From contig JARKIP010000035.1 in the NCBI GenBank assembly GCA_029990175.1, positions 21,503,501-21,567,500 of the forward strand: a stretch of DNA of 64,000 nt, in the 5' to 3' direction. The notes below the pieces were generated by a model. The model did no database searches, was not told the DNA's origin, and worked only from the letters and a program-made list of their open reading frames with translations. Shown in pieces: positions 46,940 to 58,010 of this stretch. How positions within the stretch are numbered: the first letter of the stretch is position 1; every line of letters starts with the position of its first letter. Source of the DNA: Petunia secreta. Taxonomy: Eukaryota; Streptophyta; Magnoliopsida; Solanales; Solanaceae. The translations under genes and the position numbers were made by a program.

Positions 46940-48036
46940 GTCAAAACAACGCTCTGAATATGCATTTCTTGCCAAATGTCATGAGACAACTCCTGGTGAG
47001 ATAGTGCTTCCCAAATATGCAGCTGGAGTCATCAAGGAAACACAATTTCAAGTGTTGGCTTGAGACATGAATTACAGTATTGTAGTCAGAAGGCCATGAA
47101 TTTATGCTTTGGATGCGGTACCTTGATTTTGCAATAGGTCTTTAAACTACCATCAATTTTAGGAGTCAAAGAAATAAAGGGTGAGCAACACACAACACGT
47201 GATTATTACTCAAAAATAGGTAACAAGCAGTATGGATGGAGTTGAACCAACAAAATAGCAGCTACTGTAGCCTAGGTCGTTACAACCAAACAGACCTAAG
47301 TGCCTCCAAATAAGAAGGAATCTAACCTTCCAATCACCTAAAAATGCATGTCACACCTGATGATTTTGGGCACAAGAAATCAACTATCAATCAGCTTGAT
47401 CGAGTTGTCCTCTTTAGGAGAACTTGGAGAGGAAAGTCTACACGAGCTGGAAAAACGACTCTAGTTATCGAGGTAAATTTCTAGCCTTTCTATAAGCTAA
47501 TCACGATGTCTTTGATTTGAGTCATGCAGGTATAATGGGAATTTCTTGGAAGATAGTTTCCCACACTATTAGTGGACCCATACTTCCCTACGATCAAATA
47601 GAAGAGAAAGAATCAAGGCCGGTGCATGATATATTTATCTATAATGAGGTGGAGAACTTGCTTAAGATTGGATCATTCTGATAGTTTCACTCTCCTAACT
47701 GGTTGGCTAATGTGGTTGTGGAGCCGAAAAATGGAAAATAGAGGATCTATATAAATTTTAAAAACTTGAACAAGGCCTGTCAAAAGGATATGTATTTGGT
47801 ACAAAACATAGATCAAACTTATGGACGGAACTGCTGCGAACGATGTTAAGCGTCTTAGATGCCTATTCTTGGTACAATCAAATCCAAATGATCAAGAAAA
47901 AACGTCCTATCATAAGGACACAAGGAACTTATTACTATAATGTAATTCCATTCGAGCTAAACAATGCTAGAGAACCTTTTTAAAGGCTGGTCAATCAGAT
48001 GTTTGAGTCTCACCATGCTCGAGATCATATGAATTA
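46940..48036 (+). pseudogene. Tat-type protease end and reverse transcriptase, piece 1
   Basis: Plus-strand frames give, through many stops, GEIVLPKYAAGVIKETQFQV and DMNYSIVVRRP (protease flap, 'ILGRPW' region). From about 47620 they give RT residues: EVENLLKIGSF, NWLANVVVEPKNGK, NFKNLNKACQKDMY, LDAYSWYNQIQMIKK and YYYNVIPFELNNAREPF. The last residues before the interruption are HARDHMNYV, part of the YVDD active-site strand. It is heavily mutated and older than the elements that interrupt it. Confidence 0.75.
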
Positions 48037-50412
48037 TGTAACGACCCCCTTGGGAGGATGCTACTTAACTAAACTAATCTAATACTTATTATATTTCATA
48101 AGTTCAGGTATTGAGATAAGCCCATGCAAGCTAAAAGTTCAAAAGGGAAAATTCAAATATTTAAACTCCAAAGGCATATTCAAATACATAATTTACAACA
48201 TGAAGAGACTTGAGTTTAGACACCACAAAAAGAGTCAAACTAATCACAAAATTTAATTTTAAAGATAATGGTGTCAAGACCCAATAATTATTTCGAGTAC
48301 ATATGAAAATGTGACATATGGATCAAGTACAAGTCACAAATCTCTATAACATAAGGATGTTTATGCAAATGTGATCTTCATGATAGCTTTTAAAAACCTA
48401 CTTCATATGGCCTTCCTCAATTCTCTTTCGGCACGTCACCTATGGTAGTAACAAACTATCGCTAAGCATATAGCTTAGTGGCACATAAACTTTGGGTTTG
48501 GAGAAACTAAATTTTCCAATTCCCGTCTAAATAAATAGATCTTTATCAATACCAAACATTAATCAGTTCATCATTTCTAACTTTACATATTAACAAGTAA
48601 ACTACATGTCAAAGAAGCTTAAACAAAATCAAATTATCAAACCATGAAGTAACTCAAGAAAGCAATATTCATAATTTCGTGTGTCATGAATGCTTGCAAA
48701 GCTAATTCAAGATAATCCATCATTTAGATAAATTTCTCTTTTCTTTTCACCCAAGACATGTCATGCAATCAAATCAAGCATAATTAAATAACAAGAAGGT
48801 TCGAAGCCCTATAAAAGAAGGACCGAAGCCCTGAATCAATAAGTACCAAAGCCCTAAATCAATAGAATCAAGAACCATATAAAAATAGCTTTATAGTTCA
48901 TAGTTAAAATGGAAAATGTCCATATTTAAGATGAGATGCAATTCCAAAGTTGGAATGGGTCAAGATCTGAATAATTTCAAAAGGCATAGCTAACAAGAGT
49001 GACAAAGTCACAATCACAAGAAGGACAAAGTCCTAACAAGAATGAAAGAATGCTCAAACAATCCATATGTGTGAGCATGTTAGTTAAACTTACTTTTGCT
49101 TTCCATAATATTAAATGACAAATACAAGACAAAGATAATTGTAGGGGGGTCCAAGTAATCCAAAATACTCTTAGCAAGTTTAATTGACAATAACTTCAAG
49201 TTTATGTGGAAATTTAGTGTTTCTAAAGCTCAACCAACAGCAAGGAAGCCAAAACTTCTAAACAAAACAATCAAGCCATTTTGTCTCCCTAGCCAGAATA
49301 TGTATCCCTTATACCTTAAATATACAATGAAGTACTTATTTAAGCTCTTCAAACTCAATGTAATGGAATTAAACTACAGAAACTATCGAAAGTGGATCTA
49401 ATTTGTGAAAATCATCCCAATTTTCAAAACTGAAAAGTCTGGGCTGCAACATGCCCTCTTTACAACCCCTTTTTGGTATACTAGAAAGCAGAATTAGGTT
49501 TTCCCATAAACAGAAATTTTAGATCAATAAGTTTTCTTTTCAAAGAATTTTGAATCATATAACTCGGAGTTTCACAGCAAAATTTATGTTCAAAATTTCT
49601 AGGGCTGTACAATGTGAAAATGAAACTAAACATGTAGTGTCTTGAAGCTCATGTTCAAAGTAGTAAAAAGTAGAATCAGATTTTTCTATAAACATAAAAG
49701 TTATAGGTCTTTAAATTAAATTTCTAAAGAACTTTCAACCACCGAAATTGGACCTTTGACTAAAATGTTATGCTAAAAATACCAAGGCTGCAGAGTATGA
49801 AAATAGAAATTTAAAGAAAACTTACCATGAAATAAAGTACCCACTCTTGACAACCCCAAGAAATCCTATGTTGATTATCTAATGAAAGACTAGAAGATTT
49901 TCATGAAAGACAGTTGAATAGTTTGAGAGAAGACAAAAAGGGTTTCATCTAAGGAACTTGTTTCTAGCCAACAAGGAAGAGATTAACAAGTAGTTGTGAA
50001 GACTAGTGCACTTGTCTTCATGCATGGAACCATTCCAACACATGGCTTCTCTTTGGACAATTGGCTTCTTCGATGGAATGACATTTAACTAGCATGGAAT
50101 GACACTTAACTAACATGCATAGGATGCTACAATTATTTTTTTGACATAATTAAATAATAGGAAGTATGATATATTTAAACAATGACCATCATTATTTTGG
50201 CTATGTATAGAATACACCCATGACTCTCAATAAGATACTTTTCTAGTCTCTAATATTTTAATAACTTACCGCACATTTCTCGGTTTAAAAAGATTTTATC
50301 GTCAAATCAAATAAACAAGTCCCACTAGCCGGAAAAATTAAGTTCAATGTAACAAGAGAGTGTTTAATTAAAAAAAATCACATGACAAGTTGAATATATT
50401 TGGGGCATTACA
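48037..50412. mobile_element. Probable solo LTR inside the RT remnant
   Basis: 2,376 bp beginning TGTAACGACCCCCTTGGG and ending TTTGGGGCATTACA, with TG...CA termini. It splits a reverse-transcriptase frame that continues at 50413. No primer site, gag or pol is inside. 5-bp flanks are AATTA and GATCA, so no target duplication is visible. TGTAACGACC-type ends occur in chromovirus LTRs. Short frames inside (for example 49204-49401) mean nothing. Confidence 0.6.
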
Positions 50413-51517
50413 GATCACCTCTGAGAAGAATTTTCTTTTTGAGGCAAACATTAAGTTGAATTCAAAAAAATATTTTATGAAGTATCATCAAGAATGTTCT
50501 TGGGATTCATTGTCTCAAACAAAGAAATAAAAGTTAACTCTGAATAGATTAATGCTACAAATTATATTTTAGACGTGTTGTCTAGAAAGAAGGTTGTGCA
50601 ACAGTTAACTGGTCGAATAGCATTCCTCGAGAGGTTCATCTTATGGCCTTCAAAAAAGGAGTCATAAATTTTTCTTGATACTGATAAGGTAGAATAACTA
50701 TTAACGGACACCTGAATGCCAGCAAGCTTTCAGAAAATTGAAAAATTACTTGGCCCATCCACCTCTACTTAGCAAAGTCGATGGTATTGAGCAGTTGCTA
50801 CTTTACCTTGTGCTCTCAAAAGCAACAGTAAGTGAAGTGTTAGTCCGAGAGAACATAAGTATAAAGTCTCCAATTTATTACGTAAGCAAAACATTAATAG
50901 ATGCTAAAGTGATTCTTGGGTTACTTCAATAAAGTGATTCTTCCTGATGGAAATAAGGAAGCCATATTGGCTTCTGGTCTGGTAGCTAAAATCCAGACCC
51001 ACTTCACGGAAGGATCATCTAATGTAAAAGGGTCTAGTCTCGGGTTGTTACTTACCACTCTGACTGGGGAAGTTTTAAGGCAGTCCAACAAGAACCCTAC
51101 TAAAACTAAGTATGAAGCCAAGTATGAGACAATGATCTCAAATTAGCTTGGGGACTTCAAACAAAAGCCATCGACCTTGGCTGTTAGTCTAATCCGTGGA
51201 GCGTATACGACTAATAAAGCACGAATGCAGTAACTTGGAAGAGTCAAGGTTTTGCTCGCACAATTGCGAGAGTGGAAAGCACTTTCGATCCCTGGAAAGG
51301 AGAACATAAAAGCATATGCATTTGCCAATATCGCTTCTATGGCAAAAATATTGGATGCATGCAACAACTTTGTAGTTCATTTTCTTGTCTTAGCTCTCTA
51401 ACACAACTGAAATAAAGTAAACTCTATTCACCATACTTGGGATTAGCCTAACCCATCTATTAGTTATTTGTAGCATGGGGTTTTACTGAAGATAAAAGAG
51501 GTCTCAAAATTATGAGT
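50413..51517 (+). pseudogene. Tat-type RT end and RNase H, piece 2
   Basis: Resumes the RT with DHL and NIKLNSKKYFMKYHQECSW. It then gives LERRFI-like thumb residues, the connection MKNYLAHPPLLSKVDGIEQL with SPIYYVSKTLIDAK (50738-50932), and RNase H with FTEGSSNVKGSSLGLLLTTL (first catalytic Asp now Glu) and KYEAKYETMIS (around the catalytic Glu). It ends at 51517, just before the target duplication of the next insertion. Confidence 0.8.
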
Positions 51518-51522
51518 ATGAG

Positions 51523-52263
51523 TGATGCAAGCGGAATAATGTAAGAATAAAAAGGATAGAAACAATCAATTACACCAAAAGATTAGATTAGGGAGAACAA
51601 AATTTAGAAGAAAAGAACGGATTAAACTTACTATATAGATTAATCCAAAAGAGGAATGAAACTTGAACCAATCAATGCAGTCATTCTAGTGATGATCACC
51701 ATGGGTTCCAAGTCTAAAAGAGATAAAGAAGCTAGAGAGCTTCTACAATGGCAAACACGCCTGTTTCAATATTCTATATATTCTGAACTACTAAAAAATA
51801 ATGCTAACGCTTAGGCTTAAATAGGTCAGCCAATAACACCTAGATTATCAATGTAAAAGCCACATGCTGGCTAAATTTAAAGTGACTACGCAAGGCCAAC
51901 AAAGTGCCATTAACTAGATATTAGTCTAGCTATGCAAACAAGAACTACGAGCTCCTTGAGGAGCTCGCTGAGAGCACCAAAATTCTCCCTAACAATAAGC
52001 AAACCAACGCCCTAACAGTATAGCTCGCTCGGTAGCTCATTGAGATATGCAACTGTCGGCCTCATTCTCCCTCAATGCCCCCACCTTCTCCAATGCTCAC
52101 CAATGTGTTCCTTGGCATCTCTAACATGATGCATGCTTCTCCAAACTTCGCACCATCATAGCTCTTCAACACTATCTCATGAACATCATAAAGCTCCTTG
52201 GCTTGACTTTTCGTAAATGGTCTTAAAGGCACGAACTTGCATTGATCAGTCTGGACTGCATCA
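51523..52263 (-). repeat. 3' LTR of the outer gypsy element
   Basis: 741 bp, TGATGCAAGCGGAATAATG to GGACTGCATCA on the plus strand. It differs from the other LTR at roughly 10% of positions by eye. The ORF of the element runs about 200 bp into it, to a stop at 52062. Confidence 0.9.
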
Positions 52264-53574
52264 TTTTCCCCTTCTTGAGAAGATTTGATCCTCGAAATCA
52301 CACCATCAAACCCTACAAGCAAAGGAAGACACAACCAAAACTTTCTACTACAAGAGTAGGTTAGCTCAACAAGGATTAGTGCAGGTTGTGTGGAAAACAC
52401 ACTCTTATGATAGAGCCAAGCATCAATAACAATGTTAAAGTCTGTGCCTCCAAAGGAAACAACAAGCTCTTGGCTCAACAGTTGAAGGCACTCAAGACAA
52501 TAATAAACAAAGAGATCAATAGGGTGTAGTTTATGCAATCTCAAAAAATTAAAGTCCCTATTATCCCTACGCTCACGACTAACACACCAAACCATTAATT
52601 CGATGCCCTTAAAATTTGGCACAACAGTTTTGGCCTGCTATCTCTCTAAGGTGTAGCCAACATATGGAATAGAGCAAGTAAAGTAGTGCAACCTAGTACT
52701 AACATCAACTACTCTACTCCCCTTCTTAGGACCACTCTTACTCACACCAAGAGACTCCTTACTTTCATACTCCTCTTTAAGACAATCCTCCTCAGTTGAC
52801 AAACTCCCAAGAAAAGCCTTAATAATTGCTTCTTTATCATCACAGCCCACACACAGAAGGTTAGGAGCTCGAAGAATCACTCACCTCACTTGGTGTTTCA
52901 AATAAAGGATTATCTAAAGAATCAAACTCTCTACACCATGGAGGTTCAATCTCACACTCTACTCTAGTTCGATACAAATCATCACCTCTATTAAAAATGC
53001 CCTCAAATAAAGAATTAGTAAAAGCAAGCATCTCACATTCATTACTAGGCAAAGGTGTAGTATTAAAACCAGGTTCAATATCATCCCCACTACGACACAC
53101 AAGACCACCAACATCAAATATGTTATCAAAAGTAATAATAAGATGATCTTTCAACTCATCTTCCCCTCTATCAAATATAGGTGGCGTGTCATTACAAGAT
53201 TCACAAATAGGGTCAACCACAGATTCTTCACTAAAGAGCGGTTCATTAAACAAAGAATTCACATTTTCATATGACGTATGAAATCCCTGACTTAGTGATT
53301 CATGTTTACTCACAAGCTAATCATTAGACTCTACACTAGTTGCAAACACATTATATTCACTAAAATCAGCAGCTAGCATTGAGTTCTCACAAACACTCTC
53401 ACAAGACAAGGAATCATCATGCTCATGGAGAGAAGAACCAACACTTACTTTCGAATTTCTGCCTTGATCACTCAAAGCACTTGATGTGTCATGATCAGAT
53501 CCTCCACTATGTAGCTCACAATAAAGATCTTCAACACCTTGCCTTCCCACCTTAGAATATAATTGAGGCTTCAT
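52062..53574 (-). pseudogene. ORF of unknown function in the outer gypsy element
   Basis: Starts MKPQLYSKVGRQGVEDLY at 53574. Two long open stretches (53574-52861 with one in-frame stop at 53314-53316; 52880-52062 with one in-frame stop) overlap in different frames, so two nonsense codons and one frameshift separate it from a single frame of about 500 codons. The N-terminal half is very acidic and serine-rich, with no domain I know. The middle is rich in aromatic and cysteine residues (LMVWCVSRERRDNRDFNF, YYCLECLQLLSQELVVSFGG). The C-terminus, KSSQEGENDAVQTDQ then RPFTKSQAKELYDVHE, matches the end of chromovirus-type pol, as in the nested element. It may be an accessory protein that replaced gag-pol. 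Confidence 0.65.
52264..52276 (-). other. Polypurine tract of the outer element, inside coding sequence
   Basis: The minus strand reads AAGAAGGGGAAAA immediately before the LTR start TGATGCAGTCC. The same bases encode residues QEGEN of the ORF. Confidence 0.8.
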
Positions 53575-53977
53575 CGGCTTGCCTCCGTTAATTCTTGCAC
53601 AATAGCTAAAACAAGTAGAAGAAAAAGATAAAGAGTTAGTGTTAGAATAAGAGGTATCCTGATAAGGGTCAAAATCAAAAGACCAAAAGAACGATAAAGG
53701 GAACGAGACGCGTCTCGAACTCCCTACAAGGTAACCATGGAGAATTTGTTCCGTGATACCCTCGTATCGGTGTCAAAAAGAGCCTACGCTAAGCAACCAC
53801 CCTCGGGACGCATCCGGGACCCGCAAGTAGAATGATCGGGTGTCGGTTCGATAATCAACTAAGATCCGCTAGTGAATTCAAGCCAACAAAAGGGTTTTCT
53901 TCATAAGTAAGAGTTCAACTCTATTCATCATTCAACAATAATCAAAGTAAGCTAAGGTTCAATAAAGGCTAGTAAAG

Positions 53978-53985
53978 TATTTATA
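53978..53985 (-). promoter_or_regulatory. TATA box of the 3' LTR, copy 1
   Basis: TATAAATA on the minus strand, downstream (in sense) of the 141-bp array. A second identical copy lies at 54141-54148 because of the 163-bp duplication. Confidence 0.6.
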
Positions 53986-54140
53986 GGCTTCACCTAAACA
54001 TAATGAAAGCCCTAAAGTACCCCTAAAGTGAGTTAAAATAACAAGCCAACAAAAGGGTTTTCTTCATAATTAAGAGTTCAACTCTATTCATCATTCAACA
54101 ATAATCAAAGTAAGCTAAGGTTCAATAAAGGCTAGTAAAG

Positions 54141-54148
54141 TATTTATA
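54141..54148 (-). promoter_or_regulatory. TATA box of the 3' LTR, copy 2
   Basis: TATAAATA on the minus strand. This is the copy closest to the 141-bp array. Confidence 0.6.
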
Positions 54149-54153
54149 GGCTT

Positions 54154-55140
54154 CACCTAAACATAATGAAAGCCCTAAAGTACCCCTAAAGTGAGTTAAA
54201 ATAACAAAGGCCACGTAGGGCTATAATAGTAAAAGCATAGCATTAAAATTAGAAGTCCCGAGATGCTTCAGCAAAGTAGGCGCCCCGCCTACTACACCTA
54301 AACATAATGAAAGCCCTAAAGTACCCCTAAAGTGAGTTAAAATAACAAAGGCCACGTAGGGCTATAATAGTCAAAGTATAGCATTAAAATTAGAAGTCTC
54401 GAGATGCATCAGCAAAGTAGGCGCCCCGCCTACTACACCTAAACATAATGAAAGCCCTAAAGTACCCCTAAAGTGAGTTAAAGTAACAAAGGCCACGTAG
54501 GGCTATAATAGTCAAATCATAGCATTAAAATTAGAAGTCCCGAGATGCTTCAGCAAAGTAGGCGCCCCGCCTACTACACCTAAACATAGTGAAAGCCCTA
54601 AAGTACCCCTAAAGTGAGTTAAAATAACAAAGGCCACATAGGGCTATAATAGTCAAAACATAGCATTAAAATTAGAAGTCCCGAGATGCTTCAGCAAAGT
54701 AGGCGCCCAGCCTACTACACCTAAACATAATGAAAGCCCTAAAGTACCCCTAAAGTGAGTTAAAATAACAAAGGCCACGTAGGGCTATAATAGTCAAAGC
54801 ATAGCATTAAAATTAGAAGTCCCGAGATGCTTTAGCAAAGTAGGCGCCCCGCCTACTATACCTAAACATAATGAAAGCCCTAAAGTACCCCTAAAGTGAG
54901 TTAAAATAACAAAGGCCACGTAGGGCTATAATAGTCAAAGCATAGCATTAAAATTAGAAGTCCCGAGATGCTTCAGTAAAGTAGGCGCCCCGCCTACTAC
55001 ACCTAAACATAATGAAAGCCCTAAAGTACCCCTAAAGTGAGTTAAAATAACAAAGGCTACGTAGGGCTATAATAGTCAAAGCATAGCATTAAAATTAGAA
55101 GTCCCGAGATGCTTCAGCGAAGTAGGCGCCCCGCTTACTA
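54154..55140 (-). repeat. Seven exact-period 141-bp units in U3
   Basis: The phrase CACCTAAACATAATGAAAGC (or its variants) starts at 54154, 54295, 54436, 54577, 54718, 54859 and 55000, always 141 bp apart, and the last unit ends at 55140. Copies are nearly identical (few substitutions each). Each unit ends in GTAGGCGCCCCGCCTAC or a close variant. The other LTR has one unit (61724-61865). Confidence 0.95.
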
Positions 55141-55245
55141 CACTAGGCTTCCCGCCTAGTTGCCTGCAAGGCTGATGGATGAAGTAGGCGGCCGAGTGGG
55201 CTGTCCACCCTTTTAGTAGGCGGACCAAAATCTAGAGAGCTGATT

Positions 55246-56317
55246 TTAAGTAGGCGGTCCGCCTGTTGGAGTAGGCGGTCCGCCCCTTCCTGAGAGCTCT
55301 TGAAATGCTTCCAAATGTGTTCTGGATGCCTCTCCAAGTAGGCTATGTGATCCTCCATCCATGGTACTCCAATTCATGATCTTCAAGTCACTCTCGGAGC
55401 CTTCTTCCACGTCCTTCCAAGTCAAGTGGAGATGAATGTCTTGAATCAACTTAGCTTGACTCCTAGTGAAAGGCCTTGAGGTAGTATGCCCCGCATCATC
55501 CTCCCCTTCTTGGGAAGGTTTCGTCCTTTCCTCCTCTCCGACATCACCATCCCCTACATCAAATGGGGTCAAGTCAGTCATATTAAAATTATTGGAGACA
55601 TTATACTTACCTGGTAGATCAATCACAGGTGTTGTTGTTGATCTTGGAAAGCACTTGAAACGGTCCATCTCCACGGGGTGCCAACTTCCCTTTCCTAAGA
55701 TTTGGAAACCTTTCTTTGCGGAAGTGCACCCACACCCAATCTCCCTTTTTGAGTTCAAGCTTCTTCCTTCCCTTGTTCTTCTTGGAAGCAACCATTGCAT
55801 AGGCTTCCTCCAAGTTCTGCTTTGCTTTAGCATGAAGCTCAATCATAGCCTTTGCTCGGCTTTTCCCTTCAAAATTAGCAACCATTTCCCTTGGCAAAGG
55901 GGTTAGATCAAGGGAAATCAAGGGGTTAAAACCATAAACACATTCAAATGGAGTCATGCCAATCAAACTATGAAAAGTACGGTTATAAGAAAACTCCATA
56001 AGAGGCAACTTATCAACCCACGTCTCGGCCTTACCTCGGGTCATAGCCCTAAGAAGAGCACCCAAAGTTCGATTCACCACCTCGGTTTGTCCATCCGTTT
56101 GAGGGTGGTAGGACGTAGAGAACAATAGCTTGGTGCCAAGAGCACCCCACAAGCTCCTCCAAAAATGGCTAAGGAACTTGGTGTCCCTATCACTCACAAT
56201 GGTTTGAGGCGCACCATGCAACTTTAACACATTATCAATGAACAAAGAAGCAACATGTTGTGCATCATCACACTTTTTGTATGGAATGAAGTGAGCCATT
56301 TTAGAAAACCTATCCAC
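55246..56317 (-). pseudogene. Integrase and pol C-terminus of the inner element
   Basis: 56317-55619 carries the integrase core: DRFSKMAHFIPYKKCDDAQH, then IVSDRDTKFLSHFWRSLWGA with the second catalytic Asp, then SYHPQTDGQTEVVNRTLGAL with the catalytic Glu, and FSYNRTFHSLIGMTPFECVY. The C-terminal part reads GKLAPRGDGPFQVLSKINNN. Another frame (55842-55246) continues with IDLPGKYNVSNNFNMTDL, then KPSQEGEDDAGHTTSRPFTR and SQAKLIQDIH. The reading frame crosses the polypurine tract and goes about 250 bp into the LTR. A frameshift separates the two parts. Confidence 0.9.
55499..55511 (-). other. Polypurine tract of the inner element, inside coding sequence
   Basis: The minus strand reads AAGAAGGGGAGGA, directly followed by the LTR start TGATGCGGGG. 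These bases encode QEGED in pol. Confidence 0.85.
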
Positions 56318-57366
56318 GACAACATAAATGCTATCATGTCCGCCCTAGATCGTGGCAATCCCATAGCAATATCCATATAAATATCTATCCACGGGCTAGT
56401 AGGTATGGGGAGAGGAGTATACGAACCATGGGGGTTAGCTTTGGATTTAGCTTGGTTGAACTCAAGGCTATTTTTGCAAAGCTTCTCAACTTGCACCCCC
56501 ATCTTTGGCCAATGGAATTGTTCCACGAGAATGGCCAAGGTCTTGTTTCTCCCAAAGTGTCCCATTAAGCCCCCACAATGAGCTTCATGAATAAGCAATT
56601 CTCTCGAAGAGGACTCGGGAACACAAACTCTACCATTTTTAAAGATATAGCCATCAACCCATTGGTGCTTCTCAACTCTTTCTCCCTTTTCAAGAGCTTC
56701 GTGAATGCTCTTGAGCTTAGGATCTTGAGTATACATCAACTTAATGCTCTCAAAACCCATGAGCTTGAGGGCAAGAGTGGTGTCTAGAGCAAACTTCCTA
56801 GAAAGTGCATCCGCCACAACATTGTCTTTCCCTTTCTTGTATTGGATAACATAGGGAAAAGCCTCAACGAACTCTACCCACTTGGCATGACGCTTGTTCA
56901 ATTTCTCTTGGCCCCTAAGATGTTTGAGTGACTCATGATCACTCTTAATCACAAATTCTCTAGGCCAAAGGTAATGTTGCCAATGAGCAAGAGCTCTCAC
57001 TAAGGCGTACATTTCCTTGTCGTACGTAGAGTAGTTCAAGGAGGCACCCTTCAATTTCTCTCTAAAGTAGGCTATGGGTTTCCCATATTGCAATAAAACA
57101 CCATCAATTCCCACCCCCGAGGCATCACATTCAACCTCAAATGCCTTTCCGAAGTCGGGCAATTGCAATAGAGGGGCGGTACTCAACCTACTTTTCAATT
57201 CTTGGAAGGCCTTCTCTTGAGGCTCTCCCCAAACAAATGGTTTTTCCTTCTTAACCAATTTGGTGAGTGGAGCGGCAATAGAGCTAAAGTCATTCACAAT
57301 CGTCTTTAAAAACTTGCAAAACCATGAAAGCTCCTCACTTGAGTCACGGTAGTAGGAGTAGGCCAA
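56224..57366 (-). pseudogene. RNase H and integrase N-terminus of the inner element
   Basis: The open frame begins in the RT thumb (VNDFSSIAAPLTKLVKKEKP). It then contains the RNase H domain (FEVECDASGVGIDGVLLQYG with a catalytic Asp; NYSTYDKEMYALVRALAHWQ with the Glu; SDHESLKHL; NVVADALSRK) and the integrase zinc domain (LLIHEAHCGGLMGHFGRNKT). In the zinc domain the CxxC pair reads CKNS, so the second Cys is lost, and the 'CQ' after it is NQ. It shifts frame near 57330 (before) and near 56300 (after). Confidence 0.9.
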
Positions 57367-58010
57367 TCACGAATGGCCTCTACCTTAGACTCATCCACCT
57401 CCACTCCTTGGGCACTCACAACAAACCCAAGAAAGACTACCTTCTCAACACCAAAGGCACATTTCTTAAAATTAGCATAGAGCTTTTCGGTTCACAACAC
57501 TTTGAGCACTTGCCTTAAATGATCAACATGGTCGTCTAATGACTTGCTATAAATCAAAATATCATCAAAGTAGACGACCATAAATTTGTTGATGAATGGC
57601 TTTAACACATGGTTCATTAGTCTCATGAAAGTACTAGGTGCATTAGAGAGGCCAAAGGGCATCACCAACTATTCATATAGACCAAACTTGGTCTTGAATA
57701 CGGTTTTCCATTCATCCCCGGGTTTCATACGGATTTGATGGTAACCGGACCTAAGCTCTATCTTTGAGATGATACTAGAACCACTTAGTTCATCTAGCAT
57801 GTCATCTAAGCGAGGTATGGGATGTCGATACTTTACCGTGATTTTGTTGACCGCACGACAATCCACACACATCCTCCAAGTGCCATCCTTCTTTGGTACA
57901 AGGATCACGGGTACGACACAAGGACTCAAGTTCTCCCTCACCAAGCCTTTAGTGAACAATTCATCAACTTGCTTTTGCAATTCTCTTGTGTCCTCCGGAT
58001 TGCTCCTATA
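57320..58010 (-). pseudogene. Reverse transcriptase core of the inner element
   Basis: 57980-57669 holds VDELFTKGLVRENLSPCVVP, PKKDGTWRMCVDCRAVNKIT and RSGYHQIRMKPGDEWKTVF, ending in a TAG where the family has Trp (YEW). The frame goes on with LVMPFGLSNAPSTFMRLMNH, the active-site YFDD (57561-57572) in VVYFDDILIYSKSLDDHV, and a second stop (TGA) shortly after. The catalytic Asp residues themselves are intact, so inactivation is by nonsense mutations. Confidence 0.9.

Larger units (their letters stand above)
53660..55498 (-). repeat. 3' LTR of the inner element, expanded
   Basis: 1,839 bp against 787 bp for its partner. The extra length comes from a 163-bp duplication (which includes the TATA region) and from six additional copies of a 141-bp unit. 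Outside these, the first ~200 bp differ at about 13 positions. Confidence 0.9.

Noticed and set aside
48977..49401. Short frames inside the solo LTR
   Set aside because: There is no motif; they lie within a block bounded by TG...CA termini and are explained as LTR sequence.
54154..55140. CRISPR-like array because of regular exact spacing
   Set aside because: The repeats are contiguous 141-bp units without unique spacers, lie inside a plant retrotransposon LTR, and no cas genes exist.
55466..55906. 146-codon plus-strand frame in the inner element
   Set aside because: It lies exactly opposite the integrase C-terminus and has no domain of its own.
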